Shown in pieces: positions 16,917-25,920 of a DNA stretch of 64,000 nucleotides (positions within the stretch are counted from its first letter, which is position 1; every line of letters begins with the position of its first letter). Both the position numbers and the translations under genes were made by a program. The stretch covers positions 2,303,654 to 2,367,653 of the forward strand of contig NZ_CP007201.1 of the NCBI RefSeq assembly GCF_000568815.1, in the 5' to 3' direction. This DNA comes from Sulfurospirillum multivorans DSM 12446 (GTDB taxonomy: Bacteria; Campylobacterota; Campylobacteria; Campylobacterales; Sulfurospirillaceae). The notes under the pieces were generated by a model. That model did not search any database, had not been told where the DNA came from, and was given only the letters and a program-made list of their open reading frames with translations.

Positions 16917-18083
16917 ATGAAAACCAATGCTTTTTTGAACAACGACACTCAAAAGTTAGAAGAGAGTTTAGCGCTTTTTTTAAAAGAGTTTAAGCCTCTC
17001 TTTGAAGATTTTTTCACCTCCTTATGCACCAAATTCGATCCAACCATCGAAGCTCATAGTGCAAAAGAGATGGCGATCGCTCTAACACAAAGCCTCCTAA
17101 ACACGCAAGATGCACCTCTTTTGTATGAAAAGATTTTCCTAGCACTGCGTCAAGACCACCCTTCCATAGACTTTGTGATACAAAAATCGATGGTTTATGT
17201 GCTTGAACACTCTGTTATCTTTGCACAAACACATTCGATACCTTTGAACGTTGAGCTTCTATGTGAGCGTCTTTACCAGCTGATTGACTCCCTTGCCTTG
17301 CATGCCAATGCTCTTTCGTTGCAGAGCGATGCCGTGATTGATTATACGGATGTGATGGGGAAAATGCCCTCAAAAGCGTTTCAAAGTGATCTCAGCAATG
17401 ATGTTCTCTTATCGCCACGTTATGAAATGATGAATATCTTTCAGCAAATGCTCGTCGAAAATCAAAAAAACATCTACTGCCTCAACCTTTATGAGGGCAT
17501 TCCTATCAGCTCAGAAGCAACGGTTGTAGAGATTTTGGATGCAAATGTAACGTTTCAAATGAGCCCACTGCAAGAAATAGCCATGCTTTTAGAAAATCAA
17601 GCGTTTCTTGTGAAAAATAGCTATTTTCCCAACCATCTCAAAGCCGATATTGTTCACATTGCTTTCAAAACCAATCACGTCACCTTGACTAATTTTAGAT
17701 ACGTCCAAAGCATGCCCGCACTTCAACGAGAAGGGGTGCGCGTTTATCCTTCCAAAACATCAAACATCGCGTTGTATCAATCAGACGCACTTTATTTAAA
17801 CGGCATTCTCCATGACATTTCAACCAAAGGCTTGAGCATTTTAAGCAATGAAAAAGAGGGACTTCATGCAGGCGAAGATGTGTTGTTGGAGTTTGAGCTT
17901 CAAGACGAAAAGGACTCCATCAATGGGAAGGTTGTGAATATTATCTCCTATACAAACTCTTTTCGATACTGCATTCACATTGTGCCCAACGAAGGCATAA
18001 GCCGCATGATAGCAAACTACATCGAACAGCGCGAAAAAGAGATTACCGCAAAGCTTCAGATGGAACTGCAAAAATACGCCTAA
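16917..18083 (+). CDS. PilZ-domain protein, probable c-di-GMP receptor
   Basis: 388 residues, no membrane segment or signal peptide. The C-terminal third (about 275-375) looks like a PilZ domain: an arginine-bearing stretch LQREGVRVYPS followed by DISTKGLSIL (D/NxSxxG), then a beta-rich part. The first 270 residues are mostly helical and not assigned to a family; they resemble the N-terminal parts of other Campylobacterota PilZ proteins. Stands alone between a terminator and the structured repeat at 18101. The arginine motif is imperfect, so c-di-GMP binding is likely but not certain. Confidence 0.75.
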   Translation: MKTNAFLNNDTQKLEESLALFLKEFKPLFEDFFTSLCTKFDPTIEAHSAKEMAIALTQSLLNTQDAPLLYEKIFLALRQDHPSIDFVIQKSMVYVLEHSVIFAQTHSIPLNVELLCERLYQLIDSLALHANALSLQSDAVIDYTDVMGKMPSKAFQSDLSNDVLLSPRYEMMNIFQQMLVENQKNIYCLNLYEGIPISSEATVVEILDANVTFQMSPLQEIAMLLENQAFLVKNSYFPNHLKADIVHIAFKTNHVTLTNFRYVQSMPALQREGVRVYPSKTSNIALYQSDALYLNGILHDISTKGLSILSNEKEGLHAGEDVLLEFELQDEKDSINGKVVNIISYTNSFRYCIHIVPNEGISRMIANYIEQREKEITAKLQMELQKYA

Positions 18084-18100
18084 GAAGCGCTTGAATATAT

Positions 18101-18181
18101 AGAGTTCTTACAGAACTCTTGACACGTCTTTAAAGCAAAGCTCTAAAGACTACGTTAACACTGCGTTTTCTTCGGCAGAAA
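18101..18181 (+). repeat. Structured intergenic element, copy 1
   Basis: Three consecutive hairpins. A: AGAGTTCT-TAC-AGAACTCT (18101-18119). B: GTCTTTA-a-AGC-AAA-GCT-c-TAAAGAC (18126-18150). Then TACG and C, a weaker stem ending GGCAGAAA. Copy 2 at 34112 has the identical hairpin A and a hairpin B of the same shape with different paired bases. Not a classic terminator; could be a REP/MITE-like element or part of a transcript. Confidence 0.7.
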
Positions 18182-18205
18182 GCTCACGCACCTTTGGCGC
18201 TTTTT

Positions 18206-18233
18206 CTTCTTGCAAAATGAGTTTTGCAAGAAG
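18206..18233. other. 12-bp perfect inverted repeat upstream of pgpA
   Basis: CTTCTTGCAAAA / TTTTGCAAGAAG with loop TGAG, just upstream of an extended -10 (TGCTACAAT near 18240). Lacks a T-run after the stem on either strand, so an operator-like or element-border role is as likely as termination. Confidence 0.5.
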
Positions 18234-18278
18234 TCTTATGCTACAATTCAACCACTAAACTACACACATAGGATCGTT

Positions 18279-18749
18279 ATGCCAAATGCTTTTTTGACTT
18301 TTTTCTACACAGGGCTCTCGCCCAAAGCGCCTGGAACGGCAGGTTCTTTGCTTGCGGTTATTTTGGGAGCGGGAATTATTCGCTATATTTCCATGGAAAC
18401 GCTCGTACTTTTGAGCATTCTTTTTACGCTGATGGCGGTTAAACAGATCAATGCGTATGAAGCAACCAGTGGCAATCACGACGATGGTCGCATTGTTATT
18501 GACGAAGTGGTGGGCGTGTGGATTGCGCTGATTTTAAGCTCAGGCACCCTCTTTCAAATCGTACTCAGCTTTGCTTTTTTCCGTCTGTTTGACATTTGGA
18601 AACCTTCACTCATTGGCAAGATCGACAAAGATGTCAAAGGTGGTTGGGGCGTTATGGGAGACGATATGCTAGCCGGTGTGGTTGCAGGTATCTGCAGTGC
18701 GGGCACATTTCAACTCTTTGGGTATTTTTCAAACACTCTCTTAAAGTAA
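18279..18749 (+). CDS. pgpA: Phosphatidylglycerophosphatase A
   Basis: Membrane phosphatase making phosphatidylglycerol from its phosphate. 156 residues from ATG 18279, with AGGAT upstream; the longer frame to 18210 starts inside a hairpin and is rejected. Family signature APGTAGSL at residues 16-23, IVIDEVVGVW near 78, RLFDIWKPSLI and GWGVMGDDMLAGV. About four membrane segments. Same position after sat as in C. jejuni. Confidence 0.93.
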   Translation: MPNAFLTFFYTGLSPKAPGTAGSLLAVILGAGIIRYISMETLVLLSILFTLMAVKQINAYEATSGNHDDGRIVIDEVVGVWIALILSSGTLFQIVLSFAFFRLFDIWKPSLIGKIDKDVKGGWGVMGDDMLAGVVAGICSAGTFQLFGYFSNTLLK

Positions 18750-18829
18750 AACATTACTTTTACATAATACGAAAGCCATAAGCGTCATACAACTATACTT
18801 TTCATAGATTTTATCAAAAGGACAGACCT

Positions 18830-19396
18830 ATGAAACACCTCTTAAGACTCCTTATGGCGACCACCCTCCTTCTCTCTTTTGCGCAGGCGAAAGAGTTTAT
18901 CATCGACAATGCGCACTCCAATATTGGCTTTTCTATCAAACACATGATGATCTCCAATGTGAAAGGCAATTTCAACGCGTACACGGCAGACATTGACTTT
19001 GATGCAGAGAAAAAAGTCTTTAACAAACTGGGCGCAAAGATTGAAGTGGCGTCCATTGATACGGGCATTACCAAAAGAGATGACCACTTACGAAGTGCTG
19101 ATTTCTTTGATGTGAAAAAATTTAAAACGATTGATTTTGTGATGACATCCATGAAAGATGGAAAAGTACACGGCAAAATCACGATTCATGGTATTACCAA
19201 AGATGTGGTACTTGAGAGCAAAATTCATGGCGTGATCAAAGATTTTCAAGGGCATCAAAGAGTCGGTTTTACGTTAGAGGGTAAACTCAACCGTAAAGAC
19301 TTTGGACTTGTTTGGAATAAAATCTTAGAAGGTGGCGGACTCACGGTCGATGACACCGTCAATTTAACGATTGAAGTCGAGGCTATCGAGCTTTAA
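18830..19396 (+). CDS. YceI-family periplasmic protein
   Basis: 188 residues with a clear signal peptide (cleavage after SFAQA, about residue 20) and a YceI beta-barrel lipocalin-like fold: FIIDNAHSNIGFSIKHMM at the start and FGLVWNKILEGGG near the end. Such proteins bind isoprenoid quinones or similar lipids in the periplasm; ligand unknown here. RBS AAAGGA before ATG and TATACT about 30 bp upstream. Its 3' end overlaps the convergent yigZ gene by 33 bp. Confidence 0.9.
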   Translation: MKHLLRLLMATTLLLSFAQAKEFIIDNAHSNIGFSIKHMMISNVKGNFNAYTADIDFDAEKKVFNKLGAKIEVASIDTGITKRDDHLRSADFFDVKKFKTIDFVMTSMKDGKVHGKITIHGITKDVVLESKIHGVIKDFQGHQRVGFTLEGKLNRKDFGLVWNKILEGGGLTVDDTVNLTIEVEAIEL

Positions 19397-19978
19397 GCGT
19401 TTAAATCCATCGCGTTCAAAAGGGAGAGCAAAGTCTAAAAACTGCGCTTTCTCCTCTTCACTCATCTCTATCTCCCACACAACACCATCACTTTGAAACT
19501 CCCGATGCTTTACATGTAATGCATGATGCAAGCTGTAGTGTTCAAACCGCGGCACAAGCGGATAATCTGTTTTACATGTAAAGATCTCTTTGAAAACAAA
19601 TGGGATGAGCGAAGCCGCGGCAATGACCTCTTTGGCACTGCTTCCATAGGCTCGCACTAATCCACCTGTACCGAGCTTTATGCCACCAAAATAGCGCACA
19701 ATCAACAGCCCAGCATTAACCAGTTCAACCCCTCGCATCACATTTAAAACAGGAGGTCCCGAGGTGCCTTTGGGTTCGCCATCATCGCTATTATTTTCCA
19801 CAATTTGGCGAAATTCATTGAAAAAACGCTTTGCCCAGACAATGTGTGCCGCTTTGGGATGGTCACTTTTGAGCTTTACATGTAAAGCGTCAAAGTCGCT
19901 CATTGGGCAGAGGTATGCTAAGAATGTCGACTTTTTCTCTTCAACCTCCGCAGCAAATATCTGCTCAATGGTCTGCAT
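19364..19978 (-). CDS. YigZ/IMPACT-family protein
   Basis: 204-residue cytoplasmic protein. Family core at NNSDDGEPKGTSGPPVLN and RYFGGIKLGTGGLVRAYG (about 65-115) typical of the UPF0029 N-domain; C-terminal DUF1949-like part. Cellular role is poorly defined in bacteria. Three TTACATGTAA palindromes (19510, 19572, 19876) make this the gene densest in that repeat. Start overlaps the modD stop. Confidence 0.88.
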   Translation of the reverse strand: MQTIEQIFAAEVEEKKSTFLAYLCPMSDFDALHVKLKSDHPKAAHIVWAKRFFNEFRQIVENNSDDGEPKGTSGPPVLNVMRGVELVNAGLLIVRYFGGIKLGTGGLVRAYGSSAKEVIAAASLIPFVFKEIFTCKTDYPLVPRFEHYSLHHALHVKHREFQSDGVVWEIEMSEEEKAQFLDFALPFERDGFKRLKLDSLDFNR

Positions 19979-20799
19979 TAACCCTCTTTTGAGATCACGA
20001 CTTTAATGTCGGCAGGTTTTGCATGATACGGCGAAGAGGTGACAATAAAATCAACCCCCGTTTTGGCATACGCAACAATGTTCTGCTCACCAATGCCGCC
20101 TGTGGCGGAGAGAAGCAGATGCGGAAACTCTTCTTTGAGTGCCACACAACGTTCCAGTGTTTCAAAACTCATCTTTTCACATTGAAGTATCTGCGTTCCC
20201 AGTGTCGCAAAATAATGTGCCTCTTCGTAACTATCCACTTCCACGACAATCTTTTTTTCCAAATACTTCTGCTTCATTTTGGCAAATTGTGCTTCAAACG
20301 CCGCGTCGCTCTCAAAAAAGACACGATGTTGTTTAAAAACTAAAACCGAGTCATACAACCCCAAACGATGATGTGCCCCACCTCCTGCGTAGACCGCTTT
20401 GAGGGCTAACTCTTTGGTGCGAGGGAAAATTTTACGGGTGGTTAAGAGTTCAATTTTAGGATTAACTTCGCGCGCAAGGGTGATCATTGTGTTGGTTTTG
20501 GTCGCAATACCGCTTAAAAACTCTAAAATATTTTGAGAGACTTTCCATGCTTTGTGCGTCGCGTCCGCTCTACCATACGCTTCTAAGATCAGCTCACCTG
20601 CTTCTAGTCTATCGCCACACGCTTTGTAGGCATAGGTTTCAAGTCCGAGCTTTTGACACATCTCCGTAACAAACTCTACCCCACACAGCACGATAGGCTC
20701 TTTAGAAGCAAACGAAATCTTGGCTTTGTGAGACCCAATATCTAATCCAACCGTGGTCATGTCGATCAAACCGACATCTTCACGTATCATATCCATCAT
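19978..20799 (-). CDS. modD: ModD, nicotinate-nucleotide pyrophosphorylase-like protein
   Basis: 273-residue NadC-fold protein found in molybdate operons; the enzymatic role is not established. Segments such as IFPRTKELALKAVYAGGGAHHRLGLYDSVL correspond to the quinolinate phosphoribosyltransferase core (GGxxxHRxGL), and LLSATGGIGEQNI to the phosphate-binding end. ATG 20799 is preferred over the TTG at 20805 because AAAGGT is 6 bp before it. Last but one gene of the mod operon; overlaps yigZ. Confidence 0.85.
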   Translation of the reverse strand: MMDMIREDVGLIDMTTVGLDIGSHKAKISFASKEPIVLCGVEFVTEMCQKLGLETYAYKACGDRLEAGELILEAYGRADATHKAWKVSQNILEFLSGIATKTNTMITLAREVNPKIELLTTRKIFPRTKELALKAVYAGGGAHHRLGLYDSVLVFKQHRVFFESDAAFEAQFAKMKQKYLEKKIVVEVDSYEEAHYFATLGTQILQCEKMSFETLERCVALKEEFPHLLLSATGGIGEQNIVAYAKTGVDFIVTSSPYHAKPADIKVVISKEG

Positions 20800-20841
20800 A
20801 AGCAAACCTTTACTAAATTATAATATTGTAACACAAGAAAA

Positions 20842-21519
20842 TTAAAGAAACTGCTCCTCTTTTTGAAAAAAATGCAGCGCTGTAAAAACCGCCAACGAGA
20901 TGACGATAAGAATCGCACACAAGAGCAGTGCCAAGCGGTATTCGCCATCAAAAACGGCATTGTAGATGGCAAGCGAGATCGTATCGGTTTTGCCGATTAA
21001 ATTTCCTCCAAGCATCAACGTAATGCCTACTTCGCCCAAAGCACGAGCCAAAGCAATTAAAAGTGCCGCTACCACACTTTTTTTAATGCAGGGAAGGATA
21101 ATAAAAATAAAGGTATAAAACCTGCTTCTACCACCCATATAGGCGGCTTCTTTAATGGTTTTGGGGAAAAGTTCGATGGCAGATTGAAGTGGCTTGACCA
21201 TCAAAGGAAGCGCGGCAACAAACCCCGCGATCACAAGTCCTTTAAATTCAAAGATAAAACGTATGCCCATCGCATTAAAATAGCTTCCAATCCAGCCCTG
21301 TTTTCCTAAAAGAAGCAGCAGTAAAAAACCAATCGCAATGGGTGGAAAGATCAAGGGAAGCGTCACGAGTGTTTCAAGAAGCCATTTGTATTTTAGCTCT
21401 TCTTTGGAGAGATAATAAGAAAGTGGTATACCCAAAAAAACCAAAAGGAGTGCAACCACACCGATGGTTTTCAGGCTTAGCACCAAAGGGTGCCAAACCT
21501 GAACCATTTCATAGCCCAT
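20842..21519 (-). CDS. ABC transporter permease, ModB/TupB-like (second set)
   Basis: 225-residue permease with about five membrane segments and the EAA-type loop EAAYMGGRSRFYTFIFIILP that contacts the ATPase. Partner of the binding protein encoded immediately upstream (11-bp overlap). No second ATPase gene is present, so it probably shares ModC. Substrate molybdate, tungstate or a related oxyanion is inferred from context. Confidence 0.85.
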   Translation of the reverse strand: MGYEMVQVWHPLVLSLKTIGVVALLLVFLGIPLSYYLSKEELKYKWLLETLVTLPLIFPPIAIGFLLLLLLGKQGWIGSYFNAMGIRFIFEFKGLVIAGFVAALPLMVKPLQSAIELFPKTIKEAAYMGGRSRFYTFIFIILPCIKKSVVAALLIALARALGEVGITLMLGGNLIGKTDTISLAIYNAVFDGEYRLALLLCAILIVISLAVFTALHFFQKEEQFL

Positions 21520-22222
21520 ATTTTGTAAATATCTCTTTCGCTTTAGGTGTTTTCAAAAAAGCAACAAATGCTTGACACGCTTGATCGGCTTCGCAGGTAC
21601 TTAAACTTCCTGCAACGATCTCAATGGGCGTGTAATAGGTTTGTGGGATTTTGATGTAGCCACCCATTTTATCGATGCTATCCAGCGCTGCAGTAAGGTT
21701 CATAATGCCCACATCCACCTCGTGTGTGGCGACATACGAACTCACTTGTGGCACTGTCGCTACAACCAAAAGCTTCTCTTTGACACGCGCATACAGCTTT
21801 GCATTGTTTAAAAATTCCATACCTGCATCGCCATAAATCGCTTTTTTGGCTTCAGGCATAGCAATGCTTTTAATACTCTCTTTGGTGAGATCTTCGATGC
21901 TATCAAAACTCACTCCTTTGGCATACGCGATAACTGCGACTCCCGTGCCAATGGTTTGATACGTCGCAAAACTCAGCTCTTTTTGCTTCTCAAGAAATTT
22001 CTTATCGGCTATCACTAAGGAAATTTCAGCCTGTTTGGCATGGGCAAAAATCTGCGCCATATTGCCATACATCGCGTCTATCTTTCCATTCCCACTCGCT
22101 TCGTACGCTTTGAGCACTTCCACAACGGGTTTTTTGTACCCTGCTCCCACGGCAATTTTAAGATCATCTGCACACACATGGCTTAACAGTGCCACACATA
22201 AAAATACTAAGATTTTTTTCAT
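21509..22222 (-). CDS. Periplasmic oxyanion-binding protein, ModA family (second set)
   Basis: 237 residues, signal peptide cleaved after about SHVCA (residue 18), then LKIAVGAGYKKPV. It carries ModA-type features (PEAKKAIYGDAGMEFL, VDVGIMNLTAA) but is clearly diverged from the first ModA at 24167. Overlaps modC by 4 bp. Two cysteines near the C-terminus (STCEADQACQ) could form a disulfide. A different oxyanion preference, for example tungstate, is plausible but unproven. Confidence 0.82.
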   Translation of the reverse strand: MKKILVFLCVALLSHVCADDLKIAVGAGYKKPVVEVLKAYEASGNGKIDAMYGNMAQIFAHAKQAEISLVIADKKFLEKQKELSFATYQTIGTGVAVIAYAKGVSFDSIEDLTKESIKSIAMPEAKKAIYGDAGMEFLNNAKLYARVKEKLLVVATVPQVSSYVATHEVDVGIMNLTAALDSIDKMGGYIKIPQTYYTPIEIVAGSLSTCEADQACQAFVAFLKTPKAKEIFTKYGL

Positions 22223-23085
22223 GATTTTTCCTTCAATCGTTGAATCATAGGGGCAAATGCTTTCGTTCCAATGCTGACGATGTCGCCTACATGTAAATCA
22301 TTCGCCTCACCGCCATCAAGGACCACTTCGACGATCTGCTGACCAATGGCGATGATCGCGATGTATATGACATCAACCTTCACAATGTCCAAAAGCTCTC
22401 CCTCAAAAGAGAATTTTTGACTGCCTTGGGTGCGAAGTAGTACACTTTTTGCATCGCCATCTTGCATCACTTTACCTTGTGAAAGAACCACAACGCGTGA
22501 ACTCAAACGGTAAATTTCACTCGGATCATGACTGACCATAATGGTCGTCGTACCAAAGTTTTTATGAAGCGTTAAAATCTCATGTTGCAATTTGTTGCGC
22601 ATGGTTGGATCAAGCGCAGAGAGCGGTTCATCCATCAAAAGGAGCTTGGGTCTATTCATCATCGCGCGGCACAAACTCACGCGTTGCTTTTGACCGCCCG
22701 ACAACGTTGCAGGCTTACGACTTGCTAGCTCTGCAAGCTCAGTCAACTCTAAAAGCTGTTTGGCTAGTTCTCTGTCTTTGCGCACAAAAAGAAGATTTTC
22801 CAAAACGCTCATATTGGGAAACAGAGCGTAGTCTTGAAAAACAAACCCGATACCTCGTTGCTGAGGCGCTAAGCAGTTCGCACCATCAAGCCATAGCTCA
22901 TCATCGACCCTAATTTTACCTTGTGCATTTTCAAGCCCTGCGAGAATGCGAAGCAGTGTCGTTTTACCACTACCACTTTGACCTGAAAGCGCCACAAAAT
23001 TTTTGCTCTCAATGCTAAGGTTGACATCCAGCTCCATCTTGCCCATAGAGCCTAAAAGCTCTTTGTGAACATCAATTTCTATCAT
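22219..23085 (-). CDS. modC: Molybdate/tungstate ABC transporter ATP-binding protein
   Basis: 288 residues. Walker [10 protein letters not shown] near 36, Q-loop [12 protein letters not shown], signature [10 protein letters not shown], Walker [13 protein letters not shown], and a C-terminal MOP/TOBE domain (about 225-288) that binds oxyanion. The only ATPase in the cluster, flanked by two permease/binding-protein sets. Overlaps modB by 4 bp and the second binding protein by 4 bp. Confidence 0.93.
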   Translation of the reverse strand: MIEIDVHKELLGSMGKMELDVNLSIESKNFVALSGQSGSGKTTLLRILAGLENAQGKIRVDDELWLDGANCLAPQQRGIGFVFQDYALFPNMSVLENLLFVRKDRELAKQLLELTELAELASRKPATLSGGQKQRVSLCRAMMNRPKLLLMDEPLSALDPTMRNKLQHEILTLHKNFGTTTIMVSHDPSEIYRLSSRVVVLSQGKVMQDGDAKSVLLRTQGSQKFSFEGELLDIVKVDVIYIAIIAIGQQIVEVVLDGGEANDLHVGDIVSIGTKAFAPMIQRLKEKS

Positions 23086-23780
23086 GAAAGCCCTCCTACA
23101 TGATGGCTTTGATTGCGGTTAAACATATATACCAACAGCAGCACCAAAAAGCTAAGACTTACCATAATTCCACTGTAAATATGCGCACTCGTATAATCCA
23201 TAATTTCGACCATCTCATAAATTGCTACCGACGCCACTTTTGTTTCACCAGGAATGCTTCCACCCACCATCAAAACGACACCAAACTCGCCAACCGTATG
23301 GGCGAAGGTAATGACAATCGCCGTCATTAATGAAGATTTGATATTGGGAAGTGCTACAAACAGAAGTGTTTGAAGTCTATTTTTACCCGCGATATATGAG
23401 GCTTCCAACATATTTTTAGGCAATGCTTCAAAACCACTTTGAAGCGGTTGCACCATAAAAGGAAGCGAATAAAAACAGCTTGCGACCACAAGTCCTGTGA
23501 AGTTAAAAACCAATTTCAGACCAAAAACATCTTGGAAAAATTGCCCAATGGGTGAGTGAAACGAGAGTGCATAGAGAATGTAAAAGCCCAAAACGGAGGG
23601 AGGCAAAACAATTGGAAGCGCAGTAATGGACTCAAAAACAGGTTTGAATCGCGATTTGCTTTGCGATAAATTCCAAGCGATAAAAAGGGAAATCACAAAG
23701 AGAATTGCGGTGGTAATGGACGCGAGTTTAAATGAAATGAGAAAAGGGGTAAACTCCAATGCCATCAGCTTTTCAAGCAT
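23082..23780 (-). CDS. modB: Molybdate ABC transporter permease
   Basis: 232 residues from ATG 23780, the start matching family length; the frame to 23834 lies inside the upstream gene. Five membrane segments and EAA loop [37 protein letters not shown] near 170 is a typical ModB stretch. Overlaps the Mop-domain gene by 8 bp and modC by 4 bp. Confidence 0.93.
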   Translation of the reverse strand: MLEKLMALEFTPFLISFKLASITTAILFVISLFIAWNLSQSKSRFKPVFESITALPIVLPPSVLGFYILYALSFHSPIGQFFQDVFGLKLVFNFTGLVVASCFYSLPFMVQPLQSGFEALPKNMLEASYIAGKNRLQTLLFVALPNIKSSLMTAIVITFAHTVGEFGVVLMVGGSIPGETKVASVAIYEMVEIMDYTSAHIYSGIMVSLSFLVLLLVYMFNRNQSHHVGGLS

Positions 23781-24174
23781 TGAGCACCTCCAAAACAAAC
23801 AGCTCGCTTGCTTTGATAAGCAACGTAACCTCATCGTTTTTTTGAAGATTCATCCGCGTTGAAGAGCTTAACGTGATAAAACTTTGCACCTCATTTCCGT
23901 TTACATGTAAAAGAATAGTGCTGAGCAATTTTCCATTTTCGATGCTCACAATCGTCGCAGGAAGTTGGTTAGCATAACTGAGCTCACCTCGAAGATTTTT
24001 CGCAATGGCAACATGCGAAGGCTTGATGCCAAGGGTGACATGTGCGTTTACATGTAAACCCTTTGGCAGATCAAGACCCATCATTTTTAGGCTCACACCT
24101 TCATAATCGAAACTAATGATATGAAGATTTTGCTCGCCCTCAATATGCGTCACAACGGCACTAAGTCTATTCAT
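23773..24174 (-). CDS. Molybdopterin-binding (TOBE/Mop) domain protein
   Basis: 133 residues from ATG 24174: one or two Mop/TOBE-type beta domains ([15 protein letters not shown] and [17 protein letters not shown]), no DNA-binding part. Such proteins bind molybdate or tungstate in the cytoplasm. Same place, between modA and modB, as in C. jejuni. Two TTACATGTAA copies inside, both reading as Leu/Val-His-Val-Asn-type codons. Confidence 0.8.
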   Translation of the reverse strand: MNRLSAVVTHIEGEQNLHIISFDYEGVSLKMMGLDLPKGLHVNAHVTLGIKPSHVAIAKNLRGELSYANQLPATIVSIENGKLLSTILLHVNGNEVQSFITLSSSTRMNLQKNDEVTLLIKASELFVLEVLNA

Positions 24175-24916
24175 TGACCACATATCCATAATTTTTAAAG
24201 ACTTCTTTTGCTTTAGCGCTGAGAACAAAGTCATAGAACGCTTTTGCATCAGCATTTTTCTCTGCTTGTTTTAAAAGAACGATACCTTGAGCAATAGGTT
24301 TGTAGAGTTTTGGATCAACATCAACCCATTGAACTCCTTTTTTGTACTCTTTCATTTTGTCGCTGTAAAAAGCAGACGCATTAACAAAACCAACATCAGC
24401 CGCTGTCAATGAAAATTGTAATGCTTGTCCAATACTATCGCCTTGAACCAATTTTGGCTCAACTTTATCTAAAACATTTGCGTTTTTAAATGCTTCAATA
24501 CTGGCAGTTCCATACGGCGCTGTTTTTGGATTGGCAATCGCTACTTTCTCGACTTTTGGATCTGTAAGTAGCGCAAGACCTTTACTTAAATCAAGACCTC
24601 GTGTACTCACCATAGCTAAAGCGCCACTCGCATAGACAACAGGTTTTGTCACAGCAATGCCATCCGCATATAAGCTTTCAGGGAATTTCATATCGGCACT
24701 TAAGAAAACATCAAAGGGAGCACCGTTTTTAATTTGGGTAGTAAATTTGCCGCTGGCACCTAAAACGGTATTGACTTTGATCGCTGGGTTTGTTTTAGCA
24801 AACTCCGTTTTAAGCGACTCAACCGCATCCGTCAAATTGGCAGCAACCGCAACACTAATCTCTCCTGCAAGCAAGCTTGCACTTAAAATAACACTAGTTA
24901 AAAATAGTTTTAACAT
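24167..24916 (-). CDS. modA: Molybdate-binding periplasmic protein
   Basis: 249 residues; signal peptide MLKLFLTSVILSASLLAG then EISVAVAANLTDAVESL, the canonical ModA start. GASGKFTTQIKNGAPFDVFLSAD and PKTAPYGTASIEAF are the ligand-binding loops. First transport gene after modE (22-bp gap). Confidence 0.93.
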   Translation of the reverse strand: MLKLFLTSVILSASLLAGEISVAVAANLTDAVESLKTEFAKTNPAIKVNTVLGASGKFTTQIKNGAPFDVFLSADMKFPESLYADGIAVTKPVVYASGALAMVSTRGLDLSKGLALLTDPKVEKVAIANPKTAPYGTASIEAFKNANVLDKVEPKLVQGDSIGQALQFSLTAADVGFVNASAFYSDKMKEYKKGVQWVDVDPKLYKPIAQGIVLLKQAEKNADAKAFYDFVLSAKAKEVFKNYGYVVNE

Positions 24917-24937
24917 AGAAACTCCTTCATAAGATTT

Positions 24938-25717
24938 TTATTTTCCGATTAAAATACTACTGGATTTGATGATGGCGCAGACGCGAGAACCAACCCCAAG
25001 GCTTAAAGCTCTGACCGATTCTGATGTAATGGTGGAGACCACCACATCGTTTTGACCGATGTCAATGCTTACTTGTGCATTGACTTCACCGATTTTGATA
25101 TCTGTGATCACGCCTGCAAGCTTGTTGCGTGCACTCGTTGCGATGTCAAGAACATTGGAAATTAACACCGAAGAGGCTTTAATGATGCCAACCACTTCAT
25201 CGCCAATCTCAAGCCCTAACTCTTCGACCGCGCTGTTGGTGATGGTGGAGACAAGAATCACCCCACTTTTGAGCACAATGCTCACCTCTGCATTCACTTT
25301 GGCTTGTTTGATCTCACCGATTTTTCCCATCAGCTGATTACGCGCACTGATCTGCATAGCAATCCTTTGTATGTGTTTTAAACTGTTCATCTCAAAGTCA
25401 CCGACCGTCGAAAGTCTATTTAAAAATCTTTCATACTCTTTTTTTAAAACGCTGTAGTTGGCAATCACCTCAATACCTAAGGGTGTTAGGGTTGTTCCGC
25501 CGCCTCCACTACCACCTGTAACACGTGTCACAAGAGGATGGTTGGAGAGGTTATTCATCGTATCAACGGCTTCCCATGTCGCTTTATAACTCAGCCCCAC
25601 TCTTTTGGCGGCACTGCTGATGGAACCTGTCTCGGCAATCGCCTCAAGGAGCCTAATGCGCTTTTCTAAAAGGGCTGGTTTGTCAAAACTCATCACACCA
25701 GAGGTAATCCCTTCCAT
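24938..25717 (-). CDS. modE: Molybdate-responsive regulator ModE
   Basis: 259 residues: N-terminal LysR-like winged helix (about 15-110, with GSISSAAKRVGLSYKATWEAVDTM and the glycine-rich wing TGGSGGGGTTLTPLG) and two C-terminal Mop domains (QISARNQLMGKIGEI and IATSARNKLAGVITDI). Expected to repress the operon it heads when molybdate or tungstate is plentiful. Candidate operators lie 63-92 bp upstream. Confidence 0.93.
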   Translation of the reverse strand: MEGITSGVMSFDKPALLEKRIRLLEAIAETGSISSAAKRVGLSYKATWEAVDTMNNLSNHPLVTRVTGGSGGGGTTLTPLGIEVIANYSVLKKEYERFLNRLSTVGDFEMNSLKHIQRIAMQISARNQLMGKIGEIKQAKVNAEVSIVLKSGVILVSTITNSAVEELGLEIGDEVVGIIKASSVLISNVLDIATSARNKLAGVITDIKIGEVNAQVSIDIGQNDVVVSTITSESVRALSLGVGSRVCAIIKSSSILIGK

Positions 25718-25779
25718 ATATCTTCCTTATGTAATTAAAGTATATAACGGTAGATCGTACTTAAACTATTTGGAGCATT

Positions 25780-25809
25780 ATAACGTTATTACCTTAAGCG
25801 TTATAACGC
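25780..25809. promoter_or_regulatory. Candidate ModE operator(s)
   Basis: Two perfect palindromes, ATAACGTTAT (25780-25789) and GCGTTATAACGC (25798-25809). Their halves CGTTAT and ATAACG also pair as CGTTAT-N13-ATAACG, close to the E. coli ModE box CGTTAT-N12-ATAACG. A further TATATAACG is at 25741-25749. Located between modE and the divergent dacA-like gene. Confidence 0.6.
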
Positions 25810-25920
25810 ATTCTGTTTATTTTTTCACCATTTGAGGCAAAGTGGCTATTTTAGCCATTTTAAAAGGGGAATTTTAAGAAATTTTTACTAAAATCAAAAA
25901 TCTATTTTTAAAAGAGCCTT

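Noticed and set aside
18206-18233. 12-bp hairpin as Rho-independent terminator
   Set aside because: No T-run follows the stem on either strand; the T-run is on the wrong side. Listed as an inverted repeat only.
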